Assembly (NCBI RefSeq): GCF_014208035.1
Contig: NZ_JACHMK010000001.1
Location: 1,984,001-2,048,000 of the forward strand
Reading direction: 5' to 3'
Source: Schaalia hyovaginalis
GTDB lineage: Bacteria > Actinomycetota > Actinomycetes > Actinomycetales > Actinomycetaceae
DNA length: 64,000 nt
This document shows positions 59,793 through 64,000 of this stretch, in pieces (within the stretch, counting starts at the first letter, position 1; every line of letters starts with the position of its first letter). A program made the translations under genes and the position numbers. A model generated the notes under the pieces. It saw nothing but the letters and a program-made list of their open reading frames with translations. It ran no database searches and was not told where the DNA came from.

Positions 59793-61235
59793 TCACAGCC
59801 TCGAACCCGCTCCCGATCCGCCGTGTCGGGGCGAGTCATGGCGCAGATCGATCAGGGCGACACCGAGAGCCGCGGCGATGACGACGACCGATGCGGCGAT
59901 GACGAGGCGGAACGCAGTCCCCGGATCCTCGGACGCCTGCACGCCGACCTCGTACACCGTCATCATCACGGCTGCGCCGAGCGCGCCGCCCATCCTCTGT
60001 CCCGTCTGGAGGGCCGCTCCGGCGGCGCCCGCCATCCGGGTCGGAACCTTGGCGAGCGAGAGCGCGAGATTCGGGGAGACGACGGCCCCGGCGCCGAGTC
60101 CGGTGAGGAAGAGGGTGACGAGGAGGACGGCGACGCGGGCTCGGCCGGCAAGGGGCGGGACGAGGACCGCGGTCGCGATCATTCCGAGGATCATGAGGCT
60201 CAGAGCCGCGACGGTCGTCAACCGACCGAAGCGGGGGACGAGGCGTCCGCCGATCGGCGCGGCGATCGCGTTCGCCCCGGCGAAGGCGACGAGGATCGCG
60301 CCCGCCGACAGGGCCGAAAAGCCGAGCCCCTGCTGGAGGTAGAGGGAGTAGACGAGAAGGAGGCCCCCGAAGCCGATGAAGTAGAGCGCACCGAGGAGAA
60401 GGCCCGTGACGTAGCCGGGCGTGCGCTGGAGAAGGTCGATGTCGAGGATCGGGGTCCGGCCCCGGGCACTGATCCAGCGCTCGTATCGGTCGGTCGCAAT
60501 GGCGAGGAACGGGACGAGGACGAGGAGCCACAGGGCCGTCGAGACGCCGTCTTCGAGGGTCGCGATCGGAAAGATGAAGGAGGCGACGGCGAGACCGAGG
60601 AGGAGGGCGCCGCCGATGTCGAGGTCATGCCCATCACCCGAACCCCCGCCAGCCGGGATGATGCGGGCGATGGCGACGAGGAGGGCGATCCCGATGGGGA
60701 CGTTGACGAGGAAGATCGCCCGCCAGCCGGCGTCCTCGCCGAGGGCGGCGATGATGAGCCCGCCGAGAACCGGACCGATCGCCGAGGAGACGCCGATGGT
60801 GAAGCCCATCGCCCCGAAGGCCCGCGCCCGTTCGGCACCGGTGAAGAAGGTCTGGATGATTCCGGCGTTCTGCGGAAGGATGAGGCCACCGGAGACGCCT
60901 TGGAAGAGGCGCGCGACGATGAGCGCGCCGGCCGAGGGCGCAAGACCGCAGGCGATGGAGGTGAGGATGAAGGCAGTGACTCCGACGAGCATGAGCGGCC
61001 TGCGCCCGTGGGCGTCGCCGAGCCGTCCACCGGTGACGAGGACGAGGCCGAAGGTGAGCCCGTACCCGGAGACGACCCATTGGATCGTGCCCGCGCTCGC
61101 CGCGAGCCCGTCCTGCATCGCGGGGAGGGCGATATTGACGATCGTCGTGTCGAGGAGGGCCATGAATGCGACCGACATCGTCACGGCGAGGATGCGCCAG
61201 CGATTCGGATCGGGGGTCGATGTCGGTGAGCTCAC
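59793..61235 (-). CDS. MFS multidrug exporter, DHA2 (14-helix, EmrB/QacA) family
   Basis: The 480-residue transporter has ~14 helices. Motif D1-like ALLDTTIVNIALPAMQ, motif A GGRLGDAHGRRPLMLVG and motif C FGAMGFTIGVSSAIGPVLGGLI identify a proton-driven drug/toxin exporter. GTG 61235 has a GAGGAGGCG site and leads directly into the first helix. Convergent with the amidohydrolase; no regulator is adjacent. Substrates cannot be told from sequence. Confidence 0.92.
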   Translation of the reverse strand: MSSPTSTPDPNRWRILAVTMSVAFMALLDTTIVNIALPAMQDGLAASAGTIQWVVSGYGLTFGLVLVTGGRLGDAHGRRPLMLVGVTAFILTSIACGLAPSAGALIVARLFQGVSGGLILPQNAGIIQTFFTGAERARAFGAMGFTIGVSSAIGPVLGGLIIAALGEDAGWRAIFLVNVPIGIALLVAIARIIPAGGGSGDGHDLDIGGALLLGLAVASFIFPIATLEDGVSTALWLLVLVPFLAIATDRYERWISARGRTPILDIDLLQRTPGYVTGLLLGALYFIGFGGLLLVYSLYLQQGLGFSALSAGAILVAFAGANAIAAPIGGRLVPRFGRLTTVAALSLMILGMIATAVLVPPLAGRARVAVLLVTLFLTGLGAGAVVSPNLALSLAKVPTRMAGAAGAALQTGQRMGGALGAAVMMTVYEVGVQASEDPGTAFRLVIAASVVVIAAALGVALIDLRHDSPRHGGSGAGSRL

Positions 61236-61501
61236 CTGCGCCTCCTCGTTTCGATGGGAGCGCGCATCCTCGACTCGGGGATGCGCTCTGGACCCCGGCA
61301 TCGGTCGGAGTCGTCCGCCGCTCGGTGTGCGGCGTGACGATGCTAGTGCGATGCCTCCGCCTCGTCGCGCTGAGTCGCGCTCCTTGCGCTCAGGGTGAAG
61401 CGCCGCCCCTGCGCGAAGGAGGGCGAGGCCGGGCGTTGTGGAGGCCGGAGCTCCGTCCCGCTCCCGCGTCGCCCCGCTCCCCCGTGCCTTCCCTGTGTCG
61501 C

Positions 61502-62443
61502 TCAGGGCAGGTCGACGCTTCCGCTCGGGTTGATGACGACAACGTTGTCCTTGGTGAGGGATTGGATCTTCGCCATCGGGTCGAGCCTCGCGGTCCATGT
61601 GAATCCGGTGTCGTTCGCCGTGAAGTCGATGCCGATGAGGAGCCCCTCGTCGATCCCGCTTCCCCGGATCTCCGTCGCAGTCTGGGCGATCGCCTCCGCC
61701 GTCGAGGGGGTGAGGGGGAAGCTCGGCCCGCCCGGAGCCTCGACCGGATCGCAGATGACGGGGAAGGCGGGAGTCGGCGCTCCTGTGAAGATCTGCACGC
61801 TCGGAGAGCAGGATCCGCCTTCGGCCATCGGCCTCGGCGCTCCGCTCATCGTCCACGCGCCGAGGTCGTCCGTCATTGACACCATGACCGCGGAGTCGAT
61901 TCCGTAGACGCGGGCGAAAACGGCCATCGCCTCGGCGACGGCCTGCGGGTCGTCGAGGGGAGCCGCCGGGTAGACGGCCGGCTCGCCGTCGAGCGTCGCG
62001 TACTCGGACAGGCTCGTCGAGGCCCCGGAGTGCTCGTCGCACGAGGCCGTGGCCGCGATTCCCGTGTCGATGATGACCTCCTGTGCGGAAGCGCCCGGGC
62101 ACTCGGGATCGGCGCGGATCGCGTCGATGCGCGCGATAAGGGCATCGAGGTCGAAGGAGTCTGCGGGACGCGGCTGCGCGAGGAGGCCGGCGACGCTCGT
62201 CGTGCCCTCGTCGATCTCTCCCTGGGAGAGGCCGTACCAGCGGATCCCCTCGCCCTCTTTCTTGCCGATCGTCACGAGCGGCCCCGAATCGTTGATCGAG
62301 TTGACGCGCAGGGCGATGAGTTCGTCGCCGAGCTCCTCGACGAGGGCGTCGAGCTGCCCGCGGGCGTCGGGGCCCGAGGAGCATGCCGCCAGGCCGAGTG
62401 CGGACGCGGCGAGGGCGGTTGCGAGGAAGGGTTTGAGGGGCAT
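61502..62443 (-). CDS. Hypothetical lipoprotein
   Basis: This 313-residue secreted lipoprotein has signal peptide MPLKPFLATALAASALGLAACSS with the lipobox LAAC, so it should be anchored outside the membrane. The mature part is Asp/Ala/Pro-rich, with several Cys (DPECPGAS, ATASCDEH, GGSCSPS, VICDPVE) that may form two disulfides. No known domain is recognised. It lies in the same direction as the exporter, 266 bases upstream of it. Confidence 0.75.
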   Translation of the reverse strand: MPLKPFLATALAASALGLAACSSGPDARGQLDALVEELGDELIALRVNSINDSGPLVTIGKKEGEGIRWYGLSQGEIDEGTTSVAGLLAQPRPADSFDLDALIARIDAIRADPECPGASAQEVIIDTGIAATASCDEHSGASTSLSEYATLDGEPAVYPAAPLDDPQAVAEAMAVFARVYGIDSAVMVSMTDDLGAWTMSGAPRPMAEGGSCSPSVQIFTGAPTPAFPVICDPVEAPGGPSFPLTPSTAEAIAQTATEIRGSGIDEGLLIGIDFTANDTGFTWTARLDPMAKIQSLTKDNVVVINPSGSVDLP

Positions 62444-63038
62444 CGTGCTCTCGATTCGCGCTGGGTGCAGACCTGGTGGTCCGCTCGCTGACTGCCACAC
62501 TATCGGAACCCGCCGGCATTTCGGGCACACACCCGCACCCGTTTGCGCCCGCGCACTCGGCCTTCGATCCCCATCCCTTCGAAACCCGGATCGGTGACGC
62601 GGCGCGGGGAGGCGTTGAACGAGGACGAGGGACCCCTCATGGGACCGGCCCTGCGACGCGCGGGCGCCGCCGGGCCGGGCTCGTGCTCAGAGGAAGCCGG
62701 ACTCCTTGACGGGCTGCTCGATCCACGTGTCCGTGGTCCTCTTCGCGGCCCAGTTCGGATCTCGGCGGGATTCTGCACCCGGTGGTGACCGGGCGGAACC
62801 ACCGACGCCTCCCTCAGACACGATGTCGCATCGTGGACTGATGATGGAACCAGGGGCTGAATGCACCGCGCCGCGGGCGCCAGGATCCGGACGCGCCGCC
62901 ACCGCCCTCGGCGATGTCGGAGGCTCGCGCCATCGCACGATCTCCCATCCTCGCGCGGCACCGGCATCACCCCGCGGTGCACTGAGAGACGATCCGCGGG
63001 AGAGGACAACAGGCGCGGCAGGAGCCGAGGAGAATGGC
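62444..63038. other. Non-coding stretch between lipoprotein and LtrA-like genes
   Basis: I find no supported gene, repeat or clear promoter here. Open frames exist on both strands but have the composition of random GC-rich DNA. Confidence 0.5.
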
Positions 63039-64000
63039 CTATCGCGCCTCGATGCACGCGAGTTTCGCCGGGGCGACGCGCATGTACCAGGCCGCTGTGA
63101 AGGCCATGACCGCTGACAGAACAAGGGGCGCCTCCATGCCCGTCCACGCGAAGAGGTCCGCCAGCGCGCCGGCGAGCACGAGGAGCCCCACACAGGCGAT
63201 CAACGGCGTCCAGCCGCGCCGACCGGTGAGACGGGCGAGGTAGATCGCAAAGGCGATGATGCACACGAGCATTCCCCCGAAGAGGAGCGTGACGTTCGCT
63301 CGGCCGAGCACCGCCTCCGGGTCGGCGACCGCCGCCTGGGTGCCGACCGCGTAGGCGACGAAGGCGATGACGAGCGCCTGCTGCCCGAAGGTCGCGAGCT
63401 CGCCGAGGTGGAGCTCCTCAGAGGGCCCGTGTCTGTCGAACCAGGCGTCGACCCTCCCCTGGGTGCGGCCGAAGAAGATCAACCACACGCAGATGACTGC
63501 GCCCATCGTCGCCAAGGCCGCGACGACGTGGCCGGGGCCCTGGGGCGACTGCGCGAGTCCCGTTCCCGTGCGGACGATCGCCTCTCCGAGGCAGATGAGG
63601 AGGAACATCCGGCAGCGCTCGACCATGTGGGCGACGTCGAAGCGAACGACATGATCATCGCGTAGCAGTGGAGCCTCAGGACGGGCACGACGTCGACGCG
63701 GCTCGTCGCGAAGGATCGCCCCACCTGGATCATGAGCATCGGGATGACGAAGCTCCACGGACTGCCCGTGAAAGCCCCGGTGATCGAGGAGTTCATGACG
63801 AGGCCGAGGACCATCACCGCGAGGATCACCCACTGGGAGCGCTGGGTGCGCGCGAGGATCATCGTCGATTCGATGGTGGTGAAGGACCAGATCGTGAAGA
63901 CCGCGATGAGGAGCAGGAGGGTCTGCGCGGCGCCCTCCCATCCGAGGTGGGCGGAGAGGTGCTCGGCGAGCTGGGAGATCGCGAAGACGTAGACGAGGTC
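63039..64000 (-). pseudogene. Low-temperature-requirement-A (LtrA) family membrane protein, frameshifted and cut by the window end
   Basis: Reading from the window end, one frame gives the LtrA start region DLVYVFAISQLAEHLSAHLGW and FTIWSFTTIESTMILARTQRSQWVILAVMVLGL. Near 63,630-63,665 the homologous frame changes to FDVAHMVERCRMFLLICLGEAIVRTGTG, the second LtrA block, and continues with helices to the stop at 63039. The family has many helices and no proven function. Neither frame alone makes a full protein. An indel (mutation or error) is implied; the true N-terminus is outside the window. Confidence 0.7.

Noticed and set aside
59433..61229. Long Glu/Arg/Asp-rich plus-strand frame
   Set aside because: Antisense of the MFS exporter; no hydrophobic or domain signal.

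Overview
High-GC Gram-positive DNA, most likely an actinomycete of the Actinomyces/Schaalia type. The reasons are the GC-rich codon use, the prfB-ftsE-ftsX-M23 peptidase-smpB-ssrA gene order, LPXTG-like sorting signals (LARTG, LAWTG), a mucin-type GH101 glycosidase and meso-diaminopimelate dehydrogenase. The genus is inference; no 16S rRNA is present.

Layout. 1-10.7 kb: a purine-type permease fused to an OHCU-decarboxylase-like domain, a BASS-family transporter, a YwiC-like membrane protein, a femAB-like gene broken twice, and a very large wall-anchored endo-alpha-N-acetylgalactosaminidase. 11-22.3 kb: an accessory, lower-GC stretch with a DUF4143 ATPase, a GNAT acetyltransferase, a truncated nicotinamidase, a repeat-rich LPXTG surface protein, two nested IS3-family elements and an SDR oxidoreductase. 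22.34-28.88 kb: a compact integrative element inserted at the 3' end of the tmRNA gene. It is bounded by a 17-bp direct repeat and carries integrase, xis, a RepA-like ATPase and several unknown small genes linked by 4-bp overlaps.

28.9-36.8 kb: tmRNA, a frameshifted L7/L12-like gene, smpB, M23 peptidase, ftsX, ftsE, prfB and typA. 37-45.8 kb: an acyltransferase, a complete siderophore-type iron ABC importer, and a DUF2156 aminoacyl-lipid synthase overlapping an esterase. 45.9-50.4 kb: EcsC, a DUF4230 gene interrupted by an 11-base homopolymer, a YuiF-like antiporter and ddh. 50.6-58.1 kb: a complete lactate-racemase operon (larE-larB-larA-larD-larC plus a NixA/HoxN nickel permease), divergent from an unusual transposase-derived HTH protein. 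58.4-64 kb: an M20 amidohydrolase, an MFS exporter, a lipoprotein and a frameshifted LtrA-like gene cut by the window end.

Functional themes: mucin glycan attack and surface adhesion; nickel-dependent lactate racemization with its own nickel uptake, cofactor synthesis and lactate channel; trans-translation and division genes; iron uptake. Several genes carry single-base lesions (femAB, L7/L12-like, DUF4230, LtrA). These are either real decay or phase variation, or read errors, and should be checked before function is assigned.
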